Shown: positions 35,565 through 45,513, numbered from the stretch's first letter. The stretch: 64,000 nucleotides of DNA from Bradyrhizobium sp. sBnM-33 (GCF_032917945.1 NZ_CP136624.1:7502001-7566000); one strand, 5' to 3'. Notes: a model not told the origin generated them from the sequence alone. Numbers and translations: made by a program.

Positions 35565-38500
35565 ATGAATGTTGCGGCTTGGCTGCACGGTCTAGGGCTG
35601 GGGCAATACGAACAGGCGTTCCGCGAGAACGACATCGACGCTTCGGTCCTTGCCCGCCTGACCGCCGACGATCTGATCGGGATTGGCGTCGCCTCGGTCG
35701 GTCACCGCCGCAAACTGCTTACCGCGATCGCGGGGTTGCGTGACGGACCGACGCCGACGCCTCTCCCAGTCCCGAGCGCACCGGCCGCGACATCGGGGGT
35801 AGCTTCGCCGCTTCCGGAGGCTGAGCGGCGGCAGGTGACAGTGCTGTTCGCTGACATCGCCGGCTACACGAAGCTCGCCGACGAACTCGACGCTGAGGAA
35901 GTCCACGCCCTCCTCGGAAGCTTCTTCGATCTTGCCGACGCAAGCGTCGTCGATCACGGTGGGACTGTTGACAAGCACATCGGTGATTGCGTGATGGCTG
36001 TTTTCGGTGCCCCGGTGGCATATGGCAACGATCCTGAGCGATGCGTCCGGGCTGCCCTCGATATCGGCAGCCGCATGCCCCTGGTCGCGGCCGATCTCGG
36101 CCGCCCTATTGGCGTGCACATCGGCATTGCCAGTGGCGAGGTTATGGCCACCGGCACCGGCAGCGCACGCCACGTTGAATACACTGTCACCGGCGAGTCC
36201 GTGAACCTCGCCTCACGCCTGAAGGATAAGGCGCCCACGGGCGAAATCTTCATTTCGGATTCAGTCTACCGTGCGCTGGCCGAACGGGTCGACTGCTCCG
36301 AGGTCGGTGAGCTCGCCATCAAAGGGCTCGCAAAGCCGGTAAGGGCGTGGCGACTGCGCGCCTTTCGCGAACCGGCCCGCTCCAGCCGCCAAGCCTTTGT
36401 TGGACGGCACCGCGTACTGAGGGAGCTCGAAGCGGCGCTTGTCCGGTGCCGGAACACGCTACGCGGCCGGACCATCTACATCCGCGGGGAGGCCGGCATC
36501 GGCAAAACCCGCCTGCTCGAGCAGTTCCGGACAATGGCCGAGGGGGAGAACTTCGCCTGTCACAGCGGGCTGGTGCTCGACTTCGGAATGGGCTCCGGCC
36601 AGGACGCAATCCGCTCGCTCGTCCGCAGCCTGCTCGGTTTGTCGGGCGAGAGCAGCCAGGAAGAGATCGCTGTTGCTGCTGCTGAGAAGACCATCGCGGA
36701 TGGCATGCTGGCTGACGAGCGGCGAGTGTACCTGAACGACCTCCTCAACGTGCCGCAGCCGACTGAACTGCGTACGCTCTATGATGCAATGGACAATCCC
36801 GCCCGCAACCGCGGCAAGCGGGCGACGGTCGCCGAACTCGTCACCCACGCGAGCGGCCATCGTCCTCTGTTGCTGGCGATTGAGGACCTGCACTGGGCTG
36901 ATCAGATGACTCTCGATCATCTGGCGAACCTCGCCGAGACGGTCGCTGGATGTCCGGCGCTTCTGGTCATGACCTCGCGGCTCGAGCGCGACCTGCTCCA
37001 TGAGATCTGGGGGCCGACGATTGCCGGCCAGCCGATCGTGACGATCGACCTCGGCCCGCTTCAGCCGAGCGAAGCCAACGGGCTCGCCGAGGCCTATCTT
37101 GGCGCACTAGGCGAGCTCGCCCAGCGTTGCGTCGAACGGGCCGACGGGAATCCGCTGTTTCTGGAGCAACTGTTGCGGCATGCCGAGGAAAGCGCCGAGG
37201 GCAACGTGCCGGGGTCGATCCGGAGTTTGGTACAGGCGCGCTTGGATCGGCTTGCATTGCCCGACAAGCGGGCGCTGCAAGCAGCCTCAGTTCTCGGCCA
37301 GCGCTTTACTGCCGAAGCGTTGGCAGCCCTACTCGACCAGCCCGGTTGGAATTGCGCCGGCCTGGTGCGGCATCTCTTGGTGCGCCCGCAGGGCGATCAC
37401 TTTCTTTTTGCCCACGCGCTGATTCAGGAGGGCGTCTACGACACGCTGCTCAGGAGCCGGCGCCGCGAGTTGCACCGCCAGGCGGCAGATTGGTTTAGGA
37501 GCCGAGACCTGATGTTGTGCGCACAGCATCTCGATCGAGGCGATGACGATGGCGCTCCCCGCGCCTACCTGGAAGCGGCAGGCGCGCAAGCAGCGGAGTA
37601 CCGGACCGAACGGGCCCTGCGTCTCGTCGAGCGCGGCGTAATCTTGGCCAGGAATCGGGCCGATCTAAGCGCGCTGCATCTGCTCCGGGGCGAAATCCTG
37701 CATGACCTCGGTTCAATCTCAGAATCGATTGCTGCTTTTGAGCAGGCCTTGGCAGTCGCCGATGTTGACATCGAGCGGTGTCGAGCCTGGCTTGGGCTCG
37801 CTGCCGGCCTGCGCGTGACGGATCGTTTCGATGAGGCTTTTGCGATGCTGGACAAGGCCGCGACCGCCGCTATCGACGACCTCGCGGCGGAGCGCGCGCG
37901 GATCCACCACCTGCGTGGCAATCTCTGCTTCCCGCTCGGAAGGCTCGTCGAGTGCTTGCATGAACATGAGCGCGCTCTCGACTGCGCCCGGATAGCCAGT
38001 TCGCCAGAGCTGGAGGCGCGTGCGCTTGGCGGGTTGGGCGATGCGGAATACGCGCGCGGCCGAATGGCCAGCGCTCATCGGCACTTCAGCCGATGCGTGG
38101 AGCTGTCGCGCGCGTCTGGCGCCGGGCGCATCGAAGTCGCCAACCTCAGTATGGTCGCGCATACCCAGGTGTACCTCAACGATTTCTCCGAGGCGCTCGC
38201 GACGAGCCAGATGGCAGTCGAACTGGCGGCGCGGGTCGGGCATCATCGTGCGGAAATCATCGCCCATTACGCGGCGTGCAACGTGTTTCGCACGACCGGC
38301 GAGTTTGCGCGTGTGAAGATTCATGCCGAGCGGGCGCTGGTCCTCGCTCGACAGCTTGGCGCTAAAAGGTTCGAGGCGGTCAGCCTCAACGATCTAGCCA
38401 TGGTCGCTCGCGCAGAGGCGAGCAGCGCGGAGGCGATGGACCTGCTGCACCGTGCCTTGATGATCAGCCGCGAGACCGGGGTCAGCTTTGTGGGTCCGTG

Positions 38501-38903
38501 GATCCTCGGCCACCTCGCGGTCACAACCGAGGATCCGGTTGAACTTCAAACGGCGCTGACGGAAGGCGAGGATATCCTTCGCAAAGGTGCGGTGAGCCAC
38601 AATCATTTGTGGTTCTTCCGGTACGCGATCGACGCATCGCTGCACTCTCAGGATTGGGACGGCGCGGAGCGCTATAGTGCTGCCCTCGAGGATTTTACGC
38701 GGTCAGAGCCGCTACCCTTGGCCAACTTCTTCGTTCGATACGGACGCACTGTTTGCGCACATGGTCGGGGTCGTCCCGAACAGGAGACGACATGGAAGCT
38801 TGGGGACCTGCTGGTCGAAGCCGAGCGCCTAGGCATCGGTCCTGCGCTTGGGGCCCTCGCGTTATTGCAACGGGCCCGTCGCCAGCAAGAAAATTTGACG
38901 TGA
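35565..38903 (+). CDS. SAM domain - class III nucleotidyl cyclase - STAND ATPase - TPR protein
   Basis: 1112 residues; AGGAGGC directly precedes ATG 35565. SAM domain 1-60 (MNVAAWLHGLGLGQYEQAF). The cyclase (~88-255) has FADIAGYT, the lysine in TVDKHIGDCVMAVF and VNLASRL, so all catalytic positions are kept. STAND ATPase: P-loop GEAGIGKT (~308), Walker B LLLAIEDLHW (~435). From ~680 a long TPR-like region runs to the end (e.g. LEARALGGLGDAEYARGRMA). Its cyclase and ATPase are more distant from those at 2073 and 22033 than these are from each other. Probable cytoplasmic cAMP-producing signal integrator; stimulus unknown. Confidence 0.88.
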   Translation: MNVAAWLHGLGLGQYEQAFRENDIDASVLARLTADDLIGIGVASVGHRRKLLTAIAGLRDGPTPTPLPVPSAPAATSGVASPLPEAERRQVTVLFADIAGYTKLADELDAEEVHALLGSFFDLADASVVDHGGTVDKHIGDCVMAVFGAPVAYGNDPERCVRAALDIGSRMPLVAADLGRPIGVHIGIASGEVMATGTGSARHVEYTVTGESVNLASRLKDKAPTGEIFISDSVYRALAERVDCSEVGELAIKGLAKPVRAWRLRAFREPARSSRQAFVGRHRVLRELEAALVRCRNTLRGRTIYIRGEAGIGKTRLLEQFRTMAEGENFACHSGLVLDFGMGSGQDAIRSLVRSLLGLSGESSQEEIAVAAAEKTIADGMLADERRVYLNDLLNVPQPTELRTLYDAMDNPARNRGKRATVAELVTHASGHRPLLLAIEDLHWADQMTLDHLANLAETVAGCPALLVMTSRLERDLLHEIWGPTIAGQPIVTIDLGPLQPSEANGLAEAYLGALGELAQRCVERADGNPLFLEQLLRHAEESAEGNVPGSIRSLVQARLDRLALPDKRALQAASVLGQRFTAEALAALLDQPGWNCAGLVRHLLVRPQGDHFLFAHALIQEGVYDTLLRSRRRELHRQAADWFRSRDLMLCAQHLDRGDDDGAPRAYLEAAGAQAAEYRTERALRLVERGVILARNRADLSALHLLRGEILHDLGSISESIAAFEQALAVADVDIERCRAWLGLAAGLRVTDRFDEAFAMLDKAATAAIDDLAAERARIHHLRGNLCFPLGRLVECLHEHERALDCARIASSPELEARALGGLGDAEYARGRMASAHRHFSRCVELSRASGAGRIEVANLSMVAHTQVYLNDFSEALATSQMAVELAARVGHHRAEIIAHYAACNVFRTTGEFARVKIHAERALVLARQLGAKRFEAVSLNDLAMVARAEASSAEAMDLLHRALMISRETGVSFVGPWILGHLAVTTEDPVELQTALTEGEDILRKGAVSHNHLWFFRYAIDASLHSQDWDGAERYSAALEDFTRSEPLPLANFFVRYGRTVCAHGRGRPEQETTWKLGDLLVEAERLGIGPALGALALLQRARRQQENLT

Positions 38904-39064
38904 ATGTAGACGGAGTTTTTAGCGGAGGTCCGTTGCGCATCAAGAGACGTCATTTCTGCGATGACGTCCGCTGATCCCTGGTTTGCTGAGCAACATCGGA
39001 AGCCCAACAATGGGAGCAACCTCAGGCCTCATCGAACGATCATCGTGTGAAAGAGGAGGAGATC

Positions 39065-40450
39065 ATGCAAGCCATGGCCACTGAAGCCTTCATCGGCAAC
39101 ATGCGCGACCCCGTCATCAGGCGAACGGACGCCGACTATGACGCCGTACGCAGCCTCTACAACGGGATGATCGATAAGAGTCCGGAAATGATTGCGCGAT
39201 GCGCCGACGTCGCTGACGTTGTCACCGCCGTAAATTTTGCAAGGCAGAACGATCTTAAGGTTGCGATCCGCGGAGGCGGACACAACGGGCCGGGCCTTGG
39301 CAGTGTCGATGACGGGCTGATGATCGACATGTCGATGATGAAGGGCGTGCGGGTCGATCCCACCGCTCGCACTGTCCGCGTTGGTCCCGGCTGCACGCAG
39401 GGCGATGTCGACCACGCTACGCACATGTCTACGGGCTCGCAGTGCCGGCGGGTATCGTGTCGACGACCGGGATCGCCGGCCTCACCCTCGGCGGCGGCAC
39501 CGGATACCTCACCCGCAAGTATGGCCTCACCAGCGACAATCTGCTCGAGGCGGATGTCGTGCTCGCCGATGGTCGCATTGTCACCGCCAATAAATCTGAG
39601 AACGCTGACCTCTACTGGGGCCTGCGCGGCGGTGGCGGCAATTTTGGCATCGTCACAAGCTTCCTGTTCCAGGCCCATCCGGTGAACATGGTCTATGCCG
39701 GTCCAATCTTCTGGGATCTCAAAGATGCCCGGACCGTCATGCAGACGTACCGGGTTCCTGCCTGGCGCCCCCGAGGAGCTCGGGGCCTTTGTCGGGTTGA
39801 AGACCGTTCCGCCGGTAGACCCGTTCCCGGCTGAGCATCAGGGTAAGCGCGCCTGCGCCATCATCGCCTGCTACAATGGTCCGACAGAAGACGGCCAGGC
39901 GGTCATGGCCAAGTTGCTCGCTGAACTGCCCCCGCCGTTGTTCAACTGGATGGGCGAAATGCCTTATCCGGCTCTCCAGTCCATGTTCGATCCGTTCTTT
40001 CCAAAAGGCCTGCAATGGTACTGGCGCGGCGATTTCGTGAAAGAACTGACCGACGAAGCGATTGACGCCCATATCGCCCAAGCACAGAAACTGCCGAGCT
40101 CGCTCTCGCTCATGCATCTTTATCCGATCGACGGCGCCGTCCGTCGCATTGGCAAGAGCGACACTGCCTGGAATACGCGCGACGCGACCTGGTCGATGGT
40201 CATCGCCGGCATCGATCCCAATCCGCAAAAGGCGGGCGAAATCACCCGCTGGACCAAAGGCTATTGGGAGGCCGTGCATCCATACTCGGCTGACGGTGGT
40301 TATGTGAATTTCATGATGGACGATGGGGACGACAGTAGGCTCAAAGCAACATATGGCGACAACTACGATCGTCTTGTTGCATTGAAAGCCAAATACGACC
40401 CCACGAACTTCTTCAGCGTCAACCAGAACATCAAGCCTATGCACTCGTAG
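39065..40450 (+). pseudogene. FAD-linked (BBE-type) oxidoreductase with two compensating frameshifts
   Basis: ATG 39065 follows GAGGAGGAG. The FAD domain has AIRGGGHNGPGLG with the His used for covalent flavin, then breaks near 39424, where CACA looks like a CA duplication (frame shifts by +2). The next frame carries [20 protein letters not shown] and ends near 39750, where about two bases are missing. The original frame then resumes to the BBE C-terminus (DPTNFFSVNQNIKP). Intact it would be ~461 residues. The second flavin-linking Cys of the family is Ser (GLTSDN). Unless these are sequence errors the gene is dead. Confidence 0.8.
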
Positions 40451-40571
40451 ACGGTGGCTGCGCGGTTCAAGCGTGCCAAAGAGTCTTGTCGGAGCGTTCT
40501 TTCGTTTCATGAAACGAAGGAACGCTCTGGCCATCATTTGCGTCCGCCGCTCTTGCCGTCGACTTCCGCTC

Positions 40572-40910
40572 CGGGTCAGAATCAGAAGTGATCCAGGCCG
40601 AATGGCCTGTCCGTACTACCCTCGATAGTGTTTGCAAAAGTCGATTTTCGCCGATGACCAAAATTCTGCGGGCAGTGGGCGCGGCATTCGTGTACAAGAT
40701 GTGAGGGGACCTCACGACCTCACGCAAAATTCACAGGCGACGTCGGTAACGCGATTGAGGTCATACGAATCAGCGATCGCTCGCTGCTTAGTGTTTTCGA
40801 GAAAAATCTTTAGCCCTGCAACTTTCGACTTTTCCAACAGTATCCCCTCAAGAGCGGACATCGTCGGACCGCCCAGGCATGTCAGTTTCGTGCCAATGAC
40901 AGACATCGCC
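40572..40910 (+). repeat. dispersed ~110-bp intergenic repeat, copy 13, split by MITE
   Basis: CGGGTCAGAATCAGAAGTGA...CCTGTCCGTACTACCCTC, then after the MITE CCCTCAAGAGCGGACATCGT...GTTTCGTGCCAATGACAGACAT. The stretch 40911-41248 has no gene I can support other than the leader of the acetamidase. Confidence 0.8.
40624..40844. mobile_element. MITE with IS1182-like termini, inside a dispersed repeat
   Basis: 221 bp starting GATAGTGTTTGCAAAAGTCG, ending with the inverse, flanked by the duplication CCCTC (40619-40623, 40845-40849). Inserted at the same position of the repeat as the copy at 34862. Confidence 0.9.
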
Positions 40911-41248
40911 CATCATTCGACCACGTTATCAGCGCGCAATAGTATTGATGTCAGAGCTTCAATACCTCTCATTTTCGCGGTCTTCAGAGTCACCCCATTG
41001 CTGACAATTTATTGCATGGCAGCGGTGGACACTCTTAGCGCTCAAGCAATGTCCGTATTTCTCAAAGTTTGAGCACACAATGCTTAAGCAATAGGCGAGC
41101 GTCTAATTATCCTAGGCTTCGTTATGCGGCGACGCGGCCTTCGCCGCCCAACAGTCGAACTGACATGACGTACAAGTTTGACTGTTCCGATGAACTGCGA
41201 TGGGATGAAGGTGCGCGTAAAATGCACGTTCAAACCAGGAGAGATCCG

Positions 41249-42703
41249 ATGTGCGCGGGTGACGACAAGAACTGTCCGGAATTCGAATTGCACCACCGCA
41301 AGTTCAAGGAGACGCTCGATCGGGAACGCCGGTCGTTCCTGAGGTCCAGCTTCGCCGCGGCCGGCGGCGCAGCGGCGATGACTGCGGGCGGCATTTCTCT
41401 GGTGACGCCGCAGATGGCGGCTGCCGCCGAGAGGAACCAACCAGCTAAGCGGTCCTATCACCATTTGCCGGCGAATGCCGACACGGTGCATTGGGGCTAT
41501 TTCAGCAAGAAGCTGAAACCGCAAGTCGAGATCGATTCCGGCGACTTCATCACCATTGAGGCATTAACCCACCATGCCAACGACGACGCCGAGCGCATGG
41601 TGAAGGGCGATCCCGGCGCCGAAGGCGTGTTCCTGTGGACCAAGGAGAAGAAGGGCGTAAACCGACGCGGCGCAGGACCGATGGATGCCTCGCTGTTCGG
41701 GCGCGGCGCCGGCGAGGGCCTTGGCGTGCACATCTGCACCGGCCCGGTCTACGTACGCGGCGCCCAGGAGGGTGACGTGATTGAGTTACGCATTATCGAC
41801 GTCACACCCCGGCCTTGCGCCAATCCGCAATATCCGGGAAAGGCTTTCGGCAGCAACGCGGCCGCATGGTGGGGCTTTCACTATAAGGACCTGCTCACCG
41901 AGCCAAAACCGCGCGAAGTGGTCACGATCTACGAAGTCGACGCCACCGGCGAACGCAACTGGGCGAAAGCCGTGTATAATTTCCGATGGACTCCGCAGAC
42001 CGATCCTTCGGGGGTGGTGCACAAAACCATCGACTATCCTGGCGTTCCAGTCGATCACTCTACGATCAAGGAGAACCACGGCATCTTGAAGAACGTGCGC
42101 ATCCCGATACGTCCGCATTTCGGCGTAATCGGCTTGGCGCCCAAGGAAGCCGATATCGTCGACTCGATTCCGCCGAGCTATACCGGTGGCAACATCGATA
42201 ATTGGCGGATCGGCAAGGGCGCGACGATGTATTATCCGGTTGCGGTCGAAGGTGGCCTGTTATCGGTTGGCGACTCGCACGCTTCCCAGGGAGATTCCGA
42301 GCTGTGCGGTACAGCAATCGAATGCTCGCTGAACGGCACCTTCCAGATCATCCTGCACAAGAAAAACGATCTCGTCGGTACGGCTCTCGAAGCTCTGGAT
42401 TATCCGATGCTGGAAACCAAGGACGAGTGGCTGGTGCACGGCTTCAGCTTCGCCAACTATCTCACCGAATTAGGTGACAAGGCACAGTCGGACATTTACT
42501 CGAAATCGTCGGTTGACCTTGCTTTGCGCGATGCGTTCCGCAAGATGCGCAAGTTTTTGATGACGACCAAAAAGCTCACCGAGGATGAGGCGATCTCTTT
42601 GATTACGATTGGCGTCGACTTCGGCATCACCCAAGTGGTGGATGGAAATTGGGGCGTCCACGCAGTCATCAAGAAGGATATCTTCGCCGGCGGCGAGACC
42701 TGA
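41249..42703 (+). CDS. Tat-exported acetamidase/formamidase-family protein
   Basis: 484 residues from ATG 41249, which follows AGGAGAG; longer upstream frames lack such a site. A twin-arginine leader (RRSFLRSSFAAAGGAAAM, ~27-45) precedes the FmdA/AmdA domain: TVHWGYFSKKLKP, ALTHHANDDAERM, GRGAGEGLGVHICTGPVYVR, HFGVIGLAPKEADIVDS and YYPVAVEGGLLSVGDSHASQ (the conserved GDxHxxQGD acid/His cluster). Family enzymes hydrolyse formamide or short amides to ammonia and acid. Periplasmic location is inferred from the leader, which is unusual for formamidases and may mean another amide substrate. Confidence 0.85.
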   Translation: MCAGDDKNCPEFELHHRKFKETLDRERRSFLRSSFAAAGGAAAMTAGGISLVTPQMAAAAERNQPAKRSYHHLPANADTVHWGYFSKKLKPQVEIDSGDFITIEALTHHANDDAERMVKGDPGAEGVFLWTKEKKGVNRRGAGPMDASLFGRGAGEGLGVHICTGPVYVRGAQEGDVIELRIIDVTPRPCANPQYPGKAFGSNAAAWWGFHYKDLLTEPKPREVVTIYEVDATGERNWAKAVYNFRWTPQTDPSGVVHKTIDYPGVPVDHSTIKENHGILKNVRIPIRPHFGVIGLAPKEADIVDSIPPSYTGGNIDNWRIGKGATMYYPVAVEGGLLSVGDSHASQGDSELCGTAIECSLNGTFQIILHKKNDLVGTALEALDYPMLETKDEWLVHGFSFANYLTELGDKAQSDIYSKSSVDLALRDAFRKMRKFLMTTKKLTEDEAISLITIGVDFGITQVVDGNWGVHAVIKKDIFAGGET

Positions 42704-42784
42704 TCCGTAACACCGACGCGGTCGGCTTCGGCGGGAGCTGGTCGCGTCGCGCTGCATTCGGGGCAACCGCGCTGAGGTCCGTCT

Positions 42785-42889
42785 CGGGTTAATCGCGCCG
42801 GTTGGCTGCGTGCCGGTCTCTTCCGGTCTTCCACGAACAACGGACATCATCTGACCGCCCTGGCATGTCTCAAACGTGCCAATTCCGGA
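42785..42889 (+). repeat. dispersed ~110-bp intergenic repeat, copy 14
   Basis: GGGTTAATCGCGCCGGTTGG...TCTTCCGGTCTTCCACG...GGCATGTCTCAAACGTGCCA. The remainder of the 42704-43149 gap has no supported gene. Confidence 0.8.
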
Positions 42890-43149
42890 AGTGGCTATCC
42901 TTGTGGTTGAGGACGTGGCGATCAGCCGCATTTCAAAGATGCTACGATCCCGTAGTCTTCAAAGAGCTGCCACTTTGAGCGGGAAAAGCCGAAATTTCGC
43001 AAGGTCAATGGGCAGCGGTTATGCCGTCGGCAGGCATCGCACTGAAATTGCCGACTTCCTTTTGCGCCGGTGCTGTCAGCATTCGCAATGGCACGGTCGT
43101 GCGCGCGGCAGCGCGCGCGGTGTATGTGCAATGATCAGGGAGGGAAGTC

Positions 43150-44130
43150 ATGAAACATCACTACACAGTGACATTAGGATTAGGCGCTATTGGCCTTCTT
43201 GGCTGTTGTCTCGCTTTTGCCACATGCCTTGTGTTGCCGTCGCCCGCAATGTCCGGGCCATCGGCCAGGGAAGTCGAGGTCAACAGTGTTCGCCTGCACT
43301 ATGTGGAGGAGGGTTCGGGGGACCCGATGATCGTCGTGCATGGAGGCGCGTCCGACCTTCGCACTTGGGAGCCACTCAGAGAGAGAATCGCCGCGAAGTA
43401 TCGCTTTATCGCCTATACCCAGCGATATTTCGGGACCGGGCCATGGCCCGACGAGGGAAAGAACTTCAGCGTCGCGACCCACGCCGATGATCTCGCCAAG
43501 TTCATTACCTCACTCAACGCGGGACCTGTTCATCTCGTTGGCTGGTCTTACGGCGGTACGGTGGCCACGGTCGCGGCGGTGAAGAATCCATCGCTGGTAC
43601 GCAGCCTCATTGTGTATGAGCCGGGCCTCGTCTCGGTGCTTTCCGAAGAGAGCGTCGAGGGAAAAGCCGCGCGGGAAGATCGGGCAAAGATTTTTGGTCC
43701 GGCCATCGCTGCGGCCAAGGCCGGTGACGCCATCCAGGCAGCCAAGCTACTGAGGGAGGGCGTGATGCAACTCGGGCCTGGTGGGTTCGACCGCGAGCCG
43801 CAAGCGACTCAGACGAGGGTGCTCGATAACGCTCGAACGGTCCCGCTGGCGTTTGCAGCTCCGCCATCGCCAGCCATCACGTGCGACATGCTGAAGAATT
43901 TTGCTCGCCCGACGCTGGTGATGCGGGGGGACAAGACGCAGCCATACTTCGCGCTGATTAGTGACGCGATCAGCAAGTGCGTGCCAGCGGCGCGGTTGGA
44001 CGTTCTTAAAAATGTCCACCACGGCGGCCCGCATCAGGATCCGGCAGCGTTTACTGCTGCCGTATTCGAGTTCTTGTCGCAGCGCGCTTTTCTGATAGCC
44101 CCCGCGATGAGCCCAGGGGCTCAGCAGTGA
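43150..44130 (+). CDS. exported alpha/beta hydrolase
   Basis: 326 residues; AGGGAGGGA precedes the ATG. The N-terminus is hydrophobic (LGLGAIGLLGCCLAFATCLV) and could be a signal peptide or anchor. The hydrolase domain shows the oxyanion segment MIVVHGGASDLRTW, nucleophile elbow VGWSYGG (Ser ~131), an acid in MRGDKTQPY, and a histidine in NVHHGGPHQDP. Resembles small-molecule esterase/haloperoxidase-like hydrolases. Substrate unknown; probably periplasmic. It is a stand-alone gene. Confidence 0.83.
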   Translation: MKHHYTVTLGLGAIGLLGCCLAFATCLVLPSPAMSGPSAREVEVNSVRLHYVEEGSGDPMIVVHGGASDLRTWEPLRERIAAKYRFIAYTQRYFGTGPWPDEGKNFSVATHADDLAKFITSLNAGPVHLVGWSYGGTVATVAAVKNPSLVRSLIVYEPGLVSVLSEESVEGKAAREDRAKIFGPAIAAAKAGDAIQAAKLLREGVMQLGPGGFDREPQATQTRVLDNARTVPLAFAAPPSPAITCDMLKNFARPTLVMRGDKTQPYFALISDAISKCVPAARLDVLKNVHHGGPHQDPAAFTAAVFEFLSQRAFLIAPAMSPGAQQ

Positions 44131-44469
44131 GTCCATTAGCGCGTGCCGGGGCGGTGGTCCGGCCCGCCACGTCCTGATCCTCACTCGTGGGCGGCAGAGA
44201 CGACGGCGTTGGTCTTCTTCCCGGTCGCGGTCAATGCCGTCAAGAGCGACCCGCTGCCCGCGGAGCGACACCGGTGATACCGTCTCGGAACCAATCTTGC
44301 GGGTAAATAGAAGTAGCCCGGATCAAGCAAACGAATTCCGGGAGCCGCCTCGGCTAAGGGCATCCCTGGATTGCGCGGTCGCTCAACCCGGGCGGCGTTT
44401 CTCGCGCCTGAGCGCAGGAAGCGCACCCATATTCATGTGCTCCGTCAAATCGCCAGATAAGGTCGGCTT

Positions 44470-44579
44470 AGGGTCAATCGCGTCGCTCTGAACAGAGACG
44501 GGCCACGTCCGGTCTGCCCCGATGAACGGACTTCATCGGGGTGCGTTGGCACGTCTCAAACGGGCCAGAAGCAGACATA
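44470..44579 (+). repeat. dispersed ~110-bp intergenic repeat, copy 15
   Basis: GGGTCAATCGCGTCGCTCTG...CCACGTCCGGTCTGCCCCGA...CACGTCTCAAACGGGCCAGA...GACAT. No gene is evident in the rest of 44131-44731. Confidence 0.85.
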
Positions 44580-44731
44580 ACTTCGCGTTCCAATGCATGC
44601 CGCATAGGACAATCGCCAAGCGCTCGGAAGCAATCGGCTCGCCTGCTTTATAATCACTCTAAGGTTGCTATCCCGCATCGGTTATACTACGTGCAAGAGC
44701 GACATTACATTCAAAGCGGAATGGGCTCACG

Positions 44732-44971
44732 ATGAACGACGGCAATAGCATGTTGATATCTCTTCTTCCCTTTTTGATCATGAGCATTCCCGTCGCGATC
44801 TGCGCCGCAGCTCTTGCTCCAAGCTTGGGAAAAAGCAGAGCGTTGTGGGCAATCCTCTGCTTGATACCGCTGATCAACCTCTTCTTTTTGTACTATGTAT
44901 TCTATTGCGTATCTGCTCGCGTTTTGGACCGGCTAGATGAGATCGCAAAACGGGTCGGCGTTGAAGTTTAG
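44732..44971 (+). CDS. small two-helix membrane protein
   Basis: 79 residues with two hydrophobic segments (LISLLPFLIMSIPVAICAAA and ALWAILCLIPLINLFFLYYV) and a charged cytoplasmic-type tail (RLDEIAKRVGVEV). The middle SLGKSRALWAILCLIPLIN resembles a common superinfection-exclusion/phospholipase-like membrane motif but is too short for assignment. It is followed after 14 bp by another membrane protein gene on the same strand, so the two are probably an operon. Confidence 0.65.
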   Translation: MNDGNSMLISLLPFLIMSIPVAICAAALAPSLGKSRALWAILCLIPLINLFFLYYVFYCVSARVLDRLDEIAKRVGVEV

Positions 44972-44985
44972 GGGAGCAGCGCCGG

Positions 44986-45369
44986 GTGCTCTGGAAACTT
45001 TACTTTGGACTAATGAGCCTTTTTATGGTGCACAGTATTGGTTTGACTGTCGTCGAGGGACCGCACGCGATCTATCCCGTGGCGGATTACATCATTCAAG
45101 GACTGACTGTCGCTCAGCTTGTCGGCTTGTATGGCTACGCATTCAGGCAACCGATACTGTCTGAGCGGGTTTGGCAGATAGCTTTACCGGTATTCGTGCT
45201 CAACTTAATTGCAACGCTCATTGTTGCCAGCATACGCTTTGCAGCGGCTAAGCCCGACTACGGAATGCCAGTCGCTACTATCGCCGTTCTTATGTTTGGA
45301 TTACCGTTGCATCTTCCATTGCTTCTCGCTGATCGACGGTACGCATTGCATTCGGCGATTTGGAAATAG
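44986..45369 (+). CDS. four-helix membrane protein of unknown function
   Basis: 127 residues starting at GTG 44986 with GGGGAG ten bases upstream. Four hydrophobic segments are visible: YFGLMSLFMVHSIGLTVV, YIIQGLTVAQLVGLYGYAF, IALPVFVLNLIATLIVA and MPVATIAVLMFGLPLHLPLL. No catalytic motif. Base composition is a little lower in GC than the surrounding genes. With the preceding small membrane protein it forms a likely two-gene operon of unknown role. Confidence 0.65.
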   Translation: MLWKLYFGLMSLFMVHSIGLTVVEGPHAIYPVADYIIQGLTVAQLVGLYGYAFRQPILSERVWQIALPVFVLNLIATLIVASIRFAAAKPDYGMPVATIAVLMFGLPLHLPLLLADRRYALHSAIWK

Positions 45370-45434
45370 TGATGTGGACCCTTCATGCCGCCGTTGGGCC
45401 ACAAGTTGACTTCGCGCCAGCTCGGCGCCATGTC

Positions 45435-45513
45435 CACTAGGGGTCAAGTGCGGCGGTCGATCCTAACGGCAGCTACGTCCGGTCCACCTCAGAAAGCCGA
45501 CGCTGCGGCGTAG
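45435..45513 (+). repeat. dispersed intergenic repeat, degenerate copy 16
   Basis: GGGGTCAAGTGCGGCGGTCG...CTACGTCCGGTCCACCTCAG...; the tail is missing. The 45514-45852 stretch holds nothing recognisable. Confidence 0.55.

Noticed and set aside
40632..41072. Short frames inside MITE and dispersed repeats (e.g. starting MQKSIFADDQNSAG)
   Set aside because: The same peptide fragments arise from every copy of the repeats, with no ribosome binding site or conserved start; they are by-products of repeat sequence.
42876..43490. 204-codon plus-strand frame overlapping the alpha/beta hydrolase gene
   Set aside because: It begins in a dispersed repeat and runs out of frame through the hydrolase, which has the signal peptide, catalytic motifs and ribosome binding site.
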